A stretch of DNA of 64,000 nt, taken from assembly GCA_022648295.1 (NCBI GenBank), contig JALCME010000004.1, forward strand, positions 124,001 through 188,000. The letters are read 5' to 3'. Below are positions 44,940 to 55,088 of this stretch, piece after piece (the first letter of the stretch is position 1; each line of letters starts with the position of its first letter). The position numbers and the translations under genes are program-made. The notes under the pieces were generated by a model. The model did no database searches. It was not told where the DNA came from and saw only the letters and a program-made list of their open reading frames with translations. Source of the stretch: Bacteroides sp. GTDB lineage: Bacteria > Bacteroidota > Bacteroidia > Bacteroidales > Bacteroidaceae.

Positions 44940-46712
44940 TCAATTATCAACAATTCCCAACTTTTCTCTTATAAACTTTTGCTCCGCCTTCCGAGCCCTT
45001 GCATCGGTATTATGGGCCGAACGAGGACAAGCAATCCAAACTTTTGGAGATTTCACTTGATTGTAGGCGGCAAAATTAATGCGCGGCGGACAGACGTTAT
45101 CTTGCACACCGAAACTCATAATAAGCGGACACTTAATCCATGAAGCCAAATTCTTAATATCGAAATATGAGAGCAATTCATACACTTTTTTCCAGTCCAT
45201 ATCCAGATGCATTTCCTTATAATTATCAAAGTCACTTTTAGGCCATGGAGCAATTTTGAAATAAACACGATAATCAGACAAAAAAGGATTACTTGGAGCA
45301 GCCACTTTTACTCGCCTATCTAATGCTGCAGCCACAAATGATAACGCTCCACCTTGACTTCCTCCACGGACAGCGACTTTGCTTGTATCCACCTCTGGGC
45401 GACTACATACAAAATCAATGGCACGCACCACATCGCAAAAACCACCCTGATAATAATATCCCTCCTTATTTTTCAAGCCAATAGTAATCCAAAAATCATC
45501 TTCCTTAGTCAGACGATTTAGGCCTTGTCCACGAATAGAAGGTACATAATGGGCAAAACCGTCCCACTCCACTGATGAAAAATAAGGTGCAGACCCATAC
45601 CCCATATATTCTATTAATACCGGGAACCGTCCTTTTCGCTTTGGCTTTGAATAATATCCACGGATAGTAATTCCTCCTAAAGACTTCATCTCAACTAAAT
45701 ACATCTCGTAATCCTTATTCGAAACTGCAGGAATGAGGGTCATTTTATACTCAGGCTTCACCTCTGCCAATTTTTTCAGATTGTACTTCCAAAATTTTTT
45801 AAAATCAGGCTGAACATCGCGAAATGATTGCATTTTCTCCGGTTCAAAGCCCAAATTAATACGTTTCTCACAACAAGTTTTACCCTTATAATCAAAGTAC
45901 AACGTAAATTGATAAAATCCAGGAGAAGGAGGAACATATTCAAAGGAAACTGAAGTCGATTGTTTGCTTCTAGCCATTACATTCTTCCGCCATGTAGCTA
46001 AAGAATGACCACCGTCAGTCGCAACGCCAAGTACAAGATCACCTCCTACACTCCATAAATTCTGATTATCCAACGTAACCATCAACTTCATAGAATCCGG
46101 AGCGAAAAAAATATAATCGTCATCGTTCACATCAATCTTTAAGTCTAAGCGGTCAACAGTCTCTACAGTAGAAAGTTTCATTATAGCACCTCTTAACAAT
46201 CCTCCTCCAACAGGGCTCCACCCATCATAAAACTTTATAGCAATAAGGTTATCCCCATTTTTCAACATCGAAAACGGTAAAAAATACTTTCGTTCTAAAT
46301 ACTTGCCATTTTTAACAGAAGCCATCGAGAAAAAGCCAACCTGCACACCATTTACATAAACTGTATCCGCGCCAGCCAAACTATCTATATGCAATATTAC
46401 ACCCCCTCGACGTAAAGCAGCTGCATACATATTATTATTAATTTCCACATGTATACGGTACCATCCAAAACCTTTTTCTGTTTTCAACTTACGCTCGACC
46501 AATGATTGCCCACTCTCCAGTACTGTCCAGCCTTTGTCATTCAATTCTGGTTTTCGCCATGATGACTCACCTACACCTGCATGAAAAAGCCACTGACCTT
46601 GATAGATTCTGTTAAAAATAGGCAAAGTATCTTCCTGAGCCTGCATAATAAAAAAGCAGGTCTCTATAATAACAAAAAGTACAACTGTTACTATTTTCTT
46701 CATTTCATTCAT
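44940..46712 (-). CDS. CE7-type acetyl esterase (AXE1 fold) with N-terminal galactose-binding-like domain
   Basis: A 590-residue secreted protein with a signal peptide ending near MQAQ. The first part (about 35-180) is a jelly-roll with WRKPELNDKGWTVLESG, ADTVYVNGVQVGFFS and NLIAIKFYDGWSP. The C-terminal half (about 290-590) is an alpha/beta hydrolase of the acetyl xylan esterase AXE1/CE7 type: GITIRGYYSKPKRKGRFPVL, GQGLNRLTK, nucleophile S452 in RGGSQGGALSF, D538 in SFGVQDNVCPP and H567 in RSAHNTDARA. It likely removes acetyl groups from mannan. A second ATG three codons in (46703) begins the signal peptide equally well. Confidence 0.87.
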   Translation of the reverse strand: MNEMKKIVTVVLFVIIETCFFIMQAQEDTLPIFNRIYQGQWLFHAGVGESSWRKPELNDKGWTVLESGQSLVERKLKTEKGFGWYRIHVEINNNMYAAALRRGGVILHIDSLAGADTVYVNGVQVGFFSMASVKNGKYLERKYFLPFSMLKNGDNLIAIKFYDGWSPVGGGLLRGAIMKLSTVETVDRLDLKIDVNDDDYIFFAPDSMKLMVTLDNQNLWSVGGDLVLGVATDGGHSLATWRKNVMARSKQSTSVSFEYVPPSPGFYQFTLYFDYKGKTCCEKRINLGFEPEKMQSFRDVQPDFKKFWKYNLKKLAEVKPEYKMTLIPAVSNKDYEMYLVEMKSLGGITIRGYYSKPKRKGRFPVLIEYMGYGSAPYFSSVEWDGFAHYVPSIRGQGLNRLTKEDDFWITIGLKNKEGYYYQGGFCDVVRAIDFVCSRPEVDTSKVAVRGGSQGGALSFVAAALDRRVKVAAPSNPFLSDYRVYFKIAPWPKSDFDNYKEMHLDMDWKKVYELLSYFDIKNLASWIKCPLIMSFGVQDNVCPPRINFAAYNQVKSPKVWIACPRSAHNTDARARKAEQKFIREKLGIVDN

Positions 46713-46794
46713 CTATGTTACTAAAAGATCAATATCAAAAATCCAATTATCAAATAAGATAATTATTTTTATATAAATGACGCAAACATCCTTT

Positions 46795-47964
46795 TCATTT
46801 TTTCTTTTGCTGCACTTTCAATTGCCCTTTCATAGCTGCGCTAAAAAACTTCAGTCCTTCTGTAGGTTCATAATTCCAACTTTTGATTTTTGCGCCTCCC
46901 CAGTCAGGGTCAAATACCCATATACACCAACTAATGCCTTTCCCTTCTAAATAACCAATAATCTGATTTCCATAATGATCGCCATCAAAATCAATGGGTT
47001 TGCCTGGTGTCATAATCAAGTTACCTTTACCCATCCCTTTTTCAGGATCTTTCAACTTAAAATTTCCAGGAATAAAACCTTTGGCAGGCTCTATTAAACT
47101 TGGCATATCAGTGGAATCGTAGCTAAACTCAGTAGCAAATACAGGCCAAGTCTTAGCTGCAAAACCATAATTTTCTTCCCATGTAATAGCCCAAGGTTGA
47201 GGACTTTTATTGGAATATGGATGTACGGAATAAGCAATGCCATCAGCATTAATAGGCTCGTTATGTAATGGAGTAAGATCATAAGCCCAATCAAAACCCG
47301 CAACCACAGGAATGGTTTCTTTATCAGCATAACGAATAACTGTTATCATTCGCTCTACCAATTTTTTCCAATCCGACCATGTGCATACCCCCAATTGTCC
47401 CCGGTAAGTAGTAGGTTCATTAAACAATTCATAAAAAGCAACGGTATTATTACCCGCAAAATGCCCGGCAATTTTTCTCCAAAAGTCAAAAGTCTCTTGT
47501 TTAGTGGTAACATACATAGGATCTTGGAACATTTCCATCTCCAGATTACCAATAGTATGCCAGTCCAACATTACATACATTTTCAATTCTGTACACCAAT
47601 CCACCGCTTCATCCAACATTTTTAAATACATATCAGGTGTACGTTCACGCCATGCTATAGGATGAATAGGTATACGAACAATGTTAGCGCCCAATGCCTT
47701 CACCCTCTCAAAATGCTCTTTATTCCAATGTCCTTGACGGGCAACCTTATCAGGATCAGATATAGCAATGCCACGGAACAATATAGTCCGTCCATCAGGA
47801 GTAATAAAATGATTACCCTGTACACTAACAAGCGGCATGTTTTTTGCCATTAGACTAAGTTGATGCACATTCCAACGATCAACATACCAAGGTATTGAAT
47901 CTTGAGCCCATATTGCTGTCGCTACAGAAAGAGCAACAAGCATAATTTTCAATATTCTTTTCAT
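46795..47964 (-). CDS. GH5 endo-beta-glycanase (mannanase or glucanase)
   Basis: A 389-residue secreted enzyme with a signal peptide ending near TAIWAQ. GH5 motifs: ILFRGIAISDPDK, LGANIVRIPIHPIAW, MYVMLDWHTIGN, the acid/base E183 in AFYELFNEPTTY, IAYSVHPYSNKSPQPW, and the nucleophile E279 in FATEFSYDS. The end, GISWCIWVFDPDWGGAKI, is normal for the family. The subfamily is unclear; by operon context it should cut the backbone of glucomannan or mannan. Located between the GH2 (18 bp) and CE7-like (82 bp) genes. Confidence 0.9.
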   Translation of the reverse strand: MKRILKIMLVALSVATAIWAQDSIPWYVDRWNVHQLSLMAKNMPLVSVQGNHFITPDGRTILFRGIAISDPDKVARQGHWNKEHFERVKALGANIVRIPIHPIAWRERTPDMYLKMLDEAVDWCTELKMYVMLDWHTIGNLEMEMFQDPMYVTTKQETFDFWRKIAGHFAGNNTVAFYELFNEPTTYRGQLGVCTWSDWKKLVERMITVIRYADKETIPVVAGFDWAYDLTPLHNEPINADGIAYSVHPYSNKSPQPWAITWEENYGFAAKTWPVFATEFSYDSTDMPSLIEPAKGFIPGNFKLKDPEKGMGKGNLIMTPGKPIDFDGDHYGNQIIGYLEGKGISWCIWVFDPDWGGAKIKSWNYEPTEGLKFFSAAMKGQLKVQQKKK

Positions 47965-47982
47965 ATCTCTCTTTTTTATTGA

Positions 47983-50900
47983 TTATAAATTAAATCCCGA
48001 TATTCTAATTTCAGGTTTCTCACCATGTGTGTCGAAATCTGCCAATTTAATACTAAATTCTTTTTTTTCTCCCGGCATTAAAGAAAAATAATTATCAGAA
48101 TAAAAAACAGGAAGTAATATTTGGCTTGATTTATTACCTACAACTTTTAAACGTATCATCAATGCAGGAGTGTTCGTCTCATTTTTCAGAATGCCTTTCA
48201 ATATCCATTCCCCATCAACTAAATTCATTATTATCGACTGTTGGATATGAACCTTCGGTAATTGAAGTAGCGAATGGAAATCTCCATCAACTTTCCCTCT
48301 CCAATAAAAATTATCAGAAAGCACTTTCCCTTGACTATCAGTCAACATAAGTTTAATAAAATAAGTATCTGACAATTGTTTCACTCTCCCAATTGGAAAA
48401 CATGCCACTGTCTGATCTTCTTCAATATTAAGCGGCGTTTTATGTTCCCATTTCAACGCTCCATCTTGATTGAATATTTGAGCTTTAGCTATCAATCCCA
48501 TGCGTTTAAAAGCATGATAATTCACTACCTCCACATCATTTCGCAACGGATTCCATTGAATATGTAACGGCTCTGCTCCTTTTTTACAACCAAAGTAAGC
48601 AGCTGTCGGATCAAAATAATAATCATAAGTTTGCCATACCATCGAAGGCCAAGCTGGATGGCTCATCCATAATAACATGCCACGACGATGTTCACTCCTT
48701 GACTCAAAAATGGCACGATAACCATTATAATTAATCCATTGAGCCCATTCTGAAAACAGCTTTGCATCTTTCGGATGACCAAAAGCTTTCTCTATCATAT
48801 CATTAAAAGTAGTGACAGCCTGAGCAGATGCACCAGTTGTTCCGCCTAAGGTATAATCATGAAGTCCATAAACAGAGTTCGGACTTTTTACCGTATTTAC
48901 TGGATTTATATATTCATATCCAAAAGTATGTAACATACTCTCATAATTCATCACGTTTGGCATTCCTCGTTCGCTATGAAACTTATCATGCCCATAAGAC
49001 TGGAAGTATGATTTCGGTGGTAAAGCTCTATAAGGACCACCACCACTCACAATACCCATAGCGGAATTAGAAATGTAATATAAGTCAGGATGCTCTTGTT
49101 GTATCATAGTACGCAGATAATTATCTATTTCTGCAGGAGGATTACCCTCATTACGTCCTACATAAATGGCCATCGAAGGATGATTACGAATACGTTTTAC
49201 ATAATCTTTAGCATTGGCATTGAACATATTTACGTAAAAAGGATTAGGACCATCCAACGGATTAGCCAACCAAAAATCCTGCCAAACCATCACACCATAC
49301 TTATCGCATGCTTCATAAAATTCTTCATCTCCAATTTGTCCAACCCAATTCCGTATCATTGTAAAATTCATATCCGCATGATAAGCCACAGCTATATCAT
49401 ATTCACGCTTGCGATAGTTAAGATTTGATTCACTAAATCCCCAGTTACCACCAAATCCCACAAACCGACGTCCATTAACATAAATACTTAAACGCCGAGG
49501 TTCACTTTGTCCGAAAAAGCCAAAAGACATACCTCCACTCGGTTTATACACATTTTCATCGTATGTCATTTGACGAACACCTGATTTGAATACTACTTTA
49601 TCTGTCTCCTTACCTTTTACCTCAAAACTAAAACAGACATTGTATAAATGCTGGGCCCCGTAACCTTTCGGCCACCAAAGTAATGGATGCTTTAGATGAA
49701 GAACTGGAGTTGTAGAAGGATTTAACTTCACCAATTTTTCCTCACCTGCGGTTAGATTAACAGGCTGCTTAAAGACAGCTTTACCATAAGTACCCTTCAG
49801 CATGCCACTCACGGGATCATTCGAATGATTCTTTAATGTTACTTCAACAAAAACGTTAGCAGAAGTAGTGTCAGGCAATGGAAGTTCCGTACGAACAAAG
49901 GGGTCTTCAATAGTTACAGATCCATTGTACGTTAAAAACACATCATTCCAAATGCCAATATCACGTCCTCGGATTGTAGGTATCCAATCCCATCCGATAG
50001 TAGCATGAAACGTAGGATTATCTGCTCCAAGAGCCCCCCCATTCTGATCCGTGCTGTAAGCCGTTTGCTCTTTAATAGCACCAGGATGGGCATTTTTTAT
50101 AATTTTTACGGCTATCACATTTTTACCCTTTACTATTTGTTTAGATACATCAAACTTACCACGAATGAATGCACCTTCCATTCTTCCTAATTTTTTCCCA
50201 TTTAAATACACATCAGCTTTCCAGTTAATGCCATCAAAGTTTAAAAACAAATATTCTGTAGGATTAGTAACTATGAATTCATCACGATACCAAAAATCAG
50301 AGAGAAAAAAAGATTCTGACACTTGCAATTGATTATCTGCAAAATTAGGATCAGGTACTGCACTTATATTGATATAACTTGCCAATACAGTACCTGGCAC
50401 AGTAGCTGGTATCCAGCTCCCATCTTTATATCCTAAAGAAGAAATCTCTTCACCTGTACCTTCGACTTCCGAAGCTCGTTGTAATTTCCAATTTCCTCCA
50501 CTTAAATACTGTCTGTTGTCCATTTCAACTGGAGCTTTTTTCGGATGCGCGACCAGTCCTCCCTTACCATAAATCTCTATTTCACTGAGCTGATAAGGTT
50601 GCCCCGATTCCGCCTCGGTAAGTAATAAACGTACGTAACGGCTCTTTACCTTTTTGTTCAAAATAATAATATCTTTCTTATCTGTACCTCCAGGAAGAGA
50701 AGCTACATCTATCCACGTTTTCGCATCATTAGACGACTGTATCTTACCCTTCACAGCCTTATTTATCCAATAAAGATTAATCTTATCATATTTGGCAGGT
50801 GCACCCAAATCTACATATAGCCATTCTTTCCCAGGGGTAGCACTTTGCCATGCACTATTAAAACAAGCAGAAGGCAGTACAGATAACAACTCATTATTTT

Positions 50901-51714
50901 TATAAAAGTCCAACGTATTAAACGCCCAATTTTCAGCTGCCGCCATCTTGAAAACAAACTTATAATGTTTGTAAACCTTGCTATCTTTCAGCAACACTTC
51001 ATAAATGATAGGACGCCCTCTCCGCATATTACCGAACGACATTACAGGCAATTCCTGTTGAATTTGCTTATACTTATATTTAAATAACACAGGAGAAGGA
51101 TTCAACTTTGGCTTCTGCGTTTTAGTTCCGGCAGGGGGAGCAAAGAATCCTTTCGCAGATGGAATGTCAGACCCGGCATAACCACTACCTCTCCTTATAT
51201 CCAATAAATTCCAAGATTTACCATCAACAGAAGCATAGACAGCCATCTCATACCCTTTAGTTTTCCGATCATCTACAGTTACGTCACCCCTCAGCACAAG
51301 TTTATCAGCATCCACTCTCATATTATTGAAATCAACTTGCAAATAAATGTCATTGCCATTAACAATATACTTAGAATCCGGTTTTCCATCAAAAAGCCAT
51401 TCACGTTCATTCTTCTTTAAGCTGCCATCTTGAGTGGAAACATTGAGAGTAGATGAAGAATGAGTACTAATAATGCCATCCGTAACGAGCTGTGCTGTAA
51501 GATTATAATCATAACTTGATGACTGATAAGCAGCCTTAAGGACAGCTAAGTTACGATAAGTACTATTATCAACCACCAATTCCGGTGAAGAAGTTTCATT
51601 AGGATTTCCCGGATAAATACCTACACCACGTGAATATTTATCCGACGGTGTACTTCCGCATCCAACTAAAAGTAGACCGAAAACGGCCAATACAAGTGTC
51701 TTTTCTCTTTTCAT
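47983..51714 (-). CDS. GH2-family beta-mannosidase-like lipoprotein with discoidin domains
   Basis: A large lipoprotein of 1243 residues (Cys19 in LLVGCGS). The N-terminal 400 residues contain two F5/8-type-C-like sandwiches (YEMAVYASVDGKSWNLLDIR; KIQSSNDAKTWIDVASLPGG with YVRLLLTEAESGQPYQLSEI). The GH2 part follows: sugar-binding domain (NWKLQRASEVEGTG, ADVYLNGKKLGRMEGAF), immunoglobulin-like domain, and a TIM barrel with the acid/base E856 in IYVGRNEGNPP and the nucleophile E915 in FHSERGMPNV. The layout is that of mannosidases and exo-glucosaminidases of GH2. Both motifs differ from the common WNGNNE and SEYG forms. Exo-beta-mannosidase is the best guess from context. Confidence 0.87.
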   Translation of the reverse strand: MKREKTLVLAVFGLLLVGCGSTPSDKYSRGVGIYPGNPNETSSPELVVDNSTYRNLAVLKAAYQSSSYDYNLTAQLVTDGIISTHSSSTLNVSTQDGSLKKNEREWLFDGKPDSKYIVNGNDIYLQVDFNNMRVDADKLVLRGDVTVDDRKTKGYEMAVYASVDGKSWNLLDIRRGSGYAGSDIPSAKGFFAPPAGTKTQKPKLNPSPVLFKYKYKQIQQELPVMSFGNMRRGRPIIYEVLLKDSKVYKHYKFVFKMAAAENWAFNTLDFYKNNELLSVLPSACFNSAWQSATPGKEWLYVDLGAPAKYDKINLYWINKAVKGKIQSSNDAKTWIDVASLPGGTDKKDIIILNKKVKSRYVRLLLTEAESGQPYQLSEIEIYGKGGLVAHPKKAPVEMDNRQYLSGGNWKLQRASEVEGTGEEISSLGYKDGSWIPATVPGTVLASYINISAVPDPNFADNQLQVSESFFLSDFWYRDEFIVTNPTEYLFLNFDGINWKADVYLNGKKLGRMEGAFIRGKFDVSKQIVKGKNVIAVKIIKNAHPGAIKEQTAYSTDQNGGALGADNPTFHATIGWDWIPTIRGRDIGIWNDVFLTYNGSVTIEDPFVRTELPLPDTTSANVFVEVTLKNHSNDPVSGMLKGTYGKAVFKQPVNLTAGEEKLVKLNPSTTPVLHLKHPLLWWPKGYGAQHLYNVCFSFEVKGKETDKVVFKSGVRQMTYDENVYKPSGGMSFGFFGQSEPRRLSIYVNGRRFVGFGGNWGFSESNLNYRKREYDIAVAYHADMNFTMIRNWVGQIGDEEFYEACDKYGVMVWQDFWLANPLDGPNPFYVNMFNANAKDYVKRIRNHPSMAIYVGRNEGNPPAEIDNYLRTMIQQEHPDLYYISNSAMGIVSGGGPYRALPPKSYFQSYGHDKFHSERGMPNVMNYESMLHTFGYEYINPVNTVKSPNSVYGLHDYTLGGTTGASAQAVTTFNDMIEKAFGHPKDAKLFSEWAQWINYNGYRAIFESRSEHRRGMLLWMSHPAWPSMVWQTYDYYFDPTAAYFGCKKGAEPLHIQWNPLRNDVEVVNYHAFKRMGLIAKAQIFNQDGALKWEHKTPLNIEEDQTVACFPIGRVKQLSDTYFIKLMLTDSQGKVLSDNFYWRGKVDGDFHSLLQLPKVHIQQSIIMNLVDGEWILKGILKNETNTPALMIRLKVVGNKSSQILLPVFYSDNYFSLMPGEKKEFSIKLADFDTHGEKPEIRISGFNL

Positions 51715-51727
51715 TCAGATTGCATTT

Positions 51728-52900
51728 TTATTTAACATTCTGGATATCTTTCAGAAACAAATAATGCTTATCAGACTTCATTATTTTTAGAAGATCTTCA
51801 TGCTTGGGTTGCTTCAGCCAGTTCTCGTAAGCAGCACGAACATCGGCTGGCATTTTAGCAAGTTGTTCAGCCGTAGGCGGCACAAAAATCCTTCCTCCTC
51901 GGGCAGGAGCATGTCTCCACGTGAGAACATAGGAAGGTTTATACTTGGCAAGAATCTTTTGAAGATCAACACTGATGGGGGCACATTCACTCAACGCGTA
52001 TAACTTATGCTTTTGCATAGCTATTTGTGTAACAAAAGTTAGTGCTTTATCCACGTTTTTATTGAATTCTTCCCCTTGCCCATACCAATCAATAGTCACG
52101 AGATCAATATAGTCATCACCAGGATAGCCAGTCAAATATTCTTCAGAAGAATATATTTTATCTGTATTATAAGCATAAAGAATATTATGCAAACCCATGT
52201 TGCGAAGAAAATCCACAATATATCGCCAAAGAGCAGAATATTCTTCAGCAGAACAACGATTGGTGCCCCACCAAAAGAAATTACCAGAATGCTCATGTAA
52301 AGGACGAAATACAAAAGGGATAAGCGTCCCTTTTTCATCACGCCAGGTTAAAAAGAATTTGCCTAACCGAGTTAACCATTGATTAAACATAGCGTGATTA
52401 CATCCTCCAGGTAACACACTCCTAACAGCGTCAAGGCTATCAGCCGAAAGCATTTCCACATCCCACGCAGACCCGGCACCATTGGGCTCTTTAATCCCTG
52501 GCCACCGTGAAGTTATAGGATTTATACAATGCCAACTCACCGTAATAACCCCCCCCTGCTTGTTGAACCAACGCACACGATCAGCTATGTTAATAAAAGC
52601 CACAGAATCAAGGCTAAGCTCGCCTCCAAGTTCCACTTCACCCAACTCAAATCCCGCTACAGCGGGATAGTCACCCACCGTTTCCTTTGTATCAGAGCGA
52701 CCAGGTTCAAACCAATGCATATGCCCAGTCATAAGATCATCCTGATGTCCATACATTATACCTCTGGATTGGATATTAAGTAATCTCGTAAAAAGTGACC
52801 GGGCCTCCGGCGAGGCATTCGGATCAGCAGGTTGCCAAGTTTGTGCTGACGACAATGTCACACAAAATATAAACAAAATACTAAAAAATATTTTTCTCAT
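51728..52900 (-). CDS. GH26 beta-mannanase
   Basis: A 390-residue secreted GH26 enzyme with a signal peptide ending near TLSSAQ. Family motifs: GIMYGHQDDLMTG, PAVAGFELGEVELGGE, GGVITVSWHCINP, the acid/base E203 in FRPLHEHSGNFFWWG, VTIDWYG, and the nucleophile E305 in YALSECAPI. GH26 enzymes of Bacteroides cleave beta-1,4-mannan to mannobiose or longer products. The frame opens upstream at 52960, but that would overlap the preceding gene, and the signal peptide begins at the ATG at 52900, which is used here. The next gene, GH2, is 13 bp away. Confidence 0.94.
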   Translation of the reverse strand: MRKIFFSILFIFCVTLSSAQTWQPADPNASPEARSLFTRLLNIQSRGIMYGHQDDLMTGHMHWFEPGRSDTKETVGDYPAVAGFELGEVELGGELSLDSVAFINIADRVRWFNKQGGVITVSWHCINPITSRWPGIKEPNGAGSAWDVEMLSADSLDAVRSVLPGGCNHAMFNQWLTRLGKFFLTWRDEKGTLIPFVFRPLHEHSGNFFWWGTNRCSAEEYSALWRYIVDFLRNMGLHNILYAYNTDKIYSSEEYLTGYPGDDYIDLVTIDWYGQGEEFNKNVDKALTFVTQIAMQKHKLYALSECAPISVDLQKILAKYKPSYVLTWRHAPARGGRIFVPPTAEQLAKMPADVRAAYENWLKQPKHEDLLKIMKSDKHYLFLKDIQNVK

Positions 52901-52928
52901 ATATTTCCCTATTTTAGAACTTTGCTTT

Positions 52929-53309
52929 CTACTCTTGTATAGGCGTAAATTTACTTTCAAAGACGAATTTACGATTATGCAAATTCGTTATGGAAATTTC
53001 CACAGGTTCAGTGGAAGCGAAATTAGGAACAATAACAGCCACACTTGTAGAAGTTTGAGAAACGATAGTACATATTTCTGTACCCATTTTTATTCCAGTA
53101 TTAGGCACTAAATCGCTACCTAAATTTTCGCCGCTGATAATAATAGTTGTACCAGATGCCCCCTCCAGAGATGATACACTAGTAATCGTGGATACTATCC
53201 AAGGTATATCATAATTCTTAGAAAAGTCAAATTCATCATTTGCACTACAACCATAGAGTAATCCACCAATAGCTATACAAACAATTATAAAATAATATTT
53301 TGTTTTCAT
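52929..53309 (-). CDS. Small IPT/TIG-domain lipoprotein
   Basis: A 126-residue lipoprotein with Cys21 as the acylation site (LLYGCSAND). The rest is a single IPT/TIG immunoglobulin-like domain: SSLEGASGTTIIISGENLGS and VAVIVPNFASTEPVEISITN. It stands directly after SusD (11 bp) and before GH26, the usual place of a surface glycan-binding protein, though it is much smaller than typical ones. It may act as a short mannan-binding or spacer lipoprotein; no sequence evidence settles this. Confidence 0.75.
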   Translation of the reverse strand: MKTKYYFIIVCIAIGGLLYGCSANDEFDFSKNYDIPWIVSTITSVSSLEGASGTTIIISGENLGSDLVPNTGIKMGTEICTIVSQTSTSVAVIVPNFASTEPVEISITNLHNRKFVFESKFTPIQE

Positions 53310-53320
53310 GACATAATAAA

Positions 53321-55063
53321 TTAATTATTTTGATTAGGTTCAATATTCCAATAAGTAATTTCTGTATTAGGAATAGGTAACAAAGGAAGATAACGTTCAC
53401 CACCACCGACACCAGGTATATCCACTTTTAAACAATACTCTTGAATATTGTTTCCTATGCCATCAATGCGTATTTCCATATCAGCACCATTATTAGTATT
53501 TACAGGTCCTATACCTCCTTTACGATACTGATCCTTCACTTTACTCACACGATCAAATAAACGCCCAGTACGTATTAAATCATAAGTACGAAGGTTCTCC
53601 ATACCAAACTCTAAACGACGTTCATGCCAAATAGCTTCAAGCAGTGTCTGCCCTGTAATATTTTCACCAATATCAGGTACATTAGGCATAATAGTAGGCA
53701 TAGTGAATACTCTCGGATCTCCGACCTTAAATCCCTGACAGTAAGAAGATTTACGAGCACGTGTACGCACCATATTCACCATATTCCTAGCTTCATCTTC
53801 TTTATTTAAATAGTAAGCAGCTTCAGCATGCATTAAGAGCACATCAGCATATCGGATAACAAACACAGCTTTCGAGGTTCCATTTAATAAAGCATCCATA
53901 CCCGAAGCACCGGGGTAAGTCGCAAACTTGCGATTATAATAATTAGTCATCATTTGACCTGCCCTATCAGGAAAAGGCGAAGGTGCTCCGTATAAAATCC
54001 CATTATTATAACCTATGCCATATACAGTACAACTCAATCGCGGATCTGTAGGATCAAAAGCATCTACTAAATCCTGCGTAGGTTGGTTGAATCCCCAGCC
54101 GGCTCCAACTCCCCTGTTACCTTCAAAATACCAAGGAAGTACTAAACCAGAATTCATCCATCCGTCTTTTCCTGTATATTCAAATAAAGACTCTGTTCGA
54201 TAATCACCATCAGTAATCTCTTCAAAAAGCGTAGCATAATTAGACATTAACTGATAACTACCCGATGAAATAATAGTATTTGTAAGATCATACAAATCTT
54301 GCCAAGTATTTGGACATTCCGGGTCAGTACCTAAACGATAAAGCATAGCACGAGCCATCATTCCACGAGCTGCACCTTTAGTAGCACGTCCTATATCACT
54401 GGCTCCATAATCCTCTTTGTTAGGTAACAATAGCTCGGCCTCTTTAAATTCATCAAGTATAAACTGCATGGTCTCCGTATAAGAAGATCGAGCTATCTTT
54501 CCGAAATCAGAAGCCGTAACTGACGAATGAAAGATTGGCATGCCACCATAATGTTGTAATAAATAATAATAATAATAAGCTCTGAAGAAATGAGCCTCTC
54601 CTAACATACGTTTTTTTACATTCTCATCAAAACTTGCATTTGCCACATTATCCAAAATAAAGTTAGCACGAGAAACTCCCCAAAAGCCATGAATATAAAA
54701 AAATTTATCCAAAAGAAGCGAAGGAGTAAGTTGATACATCGTCAACTGTGTAAGTCCATTAGGATTATCACTAGGCTGGCTACCTTTCTCTGAATCATCT
54801 GACATCATGCTACCAAAATAACAATCATAATGGTTATCCACCCAATCCCCATCGGGTCCACTCCCACTACTAAACGTAAGCAGATTATATAATCCTATGA
54901 TAGCATGTTCAGCATTATCCTGATTTTGCATATACACGATACTTGATTCCTGCCCTTGTGGTTCAACTCCATTCAAGAAATCATTACAATCAGTAAACAG
55001 AAACATAGTTAATAATGAAACGACATATACATATGCGTTTTTCTTTCCTATATTAAACTCCAT
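53321..55063 (-). CDS. SusD/RagB-family lipoprotein of the mannan locus
   Basis: A 580-residue SusD-like protein; Cys26 is the lipidation site (FLFTDCNDFLNG). Motifs: LGEAHFFRAYYYYYLLQHYG, TKGAARGMMARAMLYRLG, VIRYADVLLMHAEAAYYLNK and WHERRLEFGMENLRTYDLIR, all family signatures. It is 25 bp after its SusC partner and should cap it and bind mannan oligosaccharides at the surface. Length is normal for the family. Confidence 0.95.
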   Translation of the reverse strand: MEFNIGKKNAYVYVVSLLTMFLFTDCNDFLNGVEPQGQESSIVYMQNQDNAEHAIIGLYNLLTFSSGSGPDGDWVDNHYDCYFGSMMSDDSEKGSQPSDNPNGLTQLTMYQLTPSLLLDKFFYIHGFWGVSRANFILDNVANASFDENVKKRMLGEAHFFRAYYYYYLLQHYGGMPIFHSSVTASDFGKIARSSYTETMQFILDEFKEAELLLPNKEDYGASDIGRATKGAARGMMARAMLYRLGTDPECPNTWQDLYDLTNTIISSGSYQLMSNYATLFEEITDGDYRTESLFEYTGKDGWMNSGLVLPWYFEGNRGVGAGWGFNQPTQDLVDAFDPTDPRLSCTVYGIGYNNGILYGAPSPFPDRAGQMMTNYYNRKFATYPGASGMDALLNGTSKAVFVIRYADVLLMHAEAAYYLNKEDEARNMVNMVRTRARKSSYCQGFKVGDPRVFTMPTIMPNVPDIGENITGQTLLEAIWHERRLEFGMENLRTYDLIRTGRLFDRVSKVKDQYRKGGIGPVNTNNGADMEIRIDGIGNNIQEYCLKVDIPGVGGGERYLPLLPIPNTEITYWNIEPNQNN

Positions 55064-55088
55064 GATATATTAATTTTAAGATTAAAAA

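Noticed and set aside
52901..52960. Longer N-terminus for the GH26 enzyme
   Set aside because: It would overlap the upstream TIG gene and place basic residues before a complete signal peptide.
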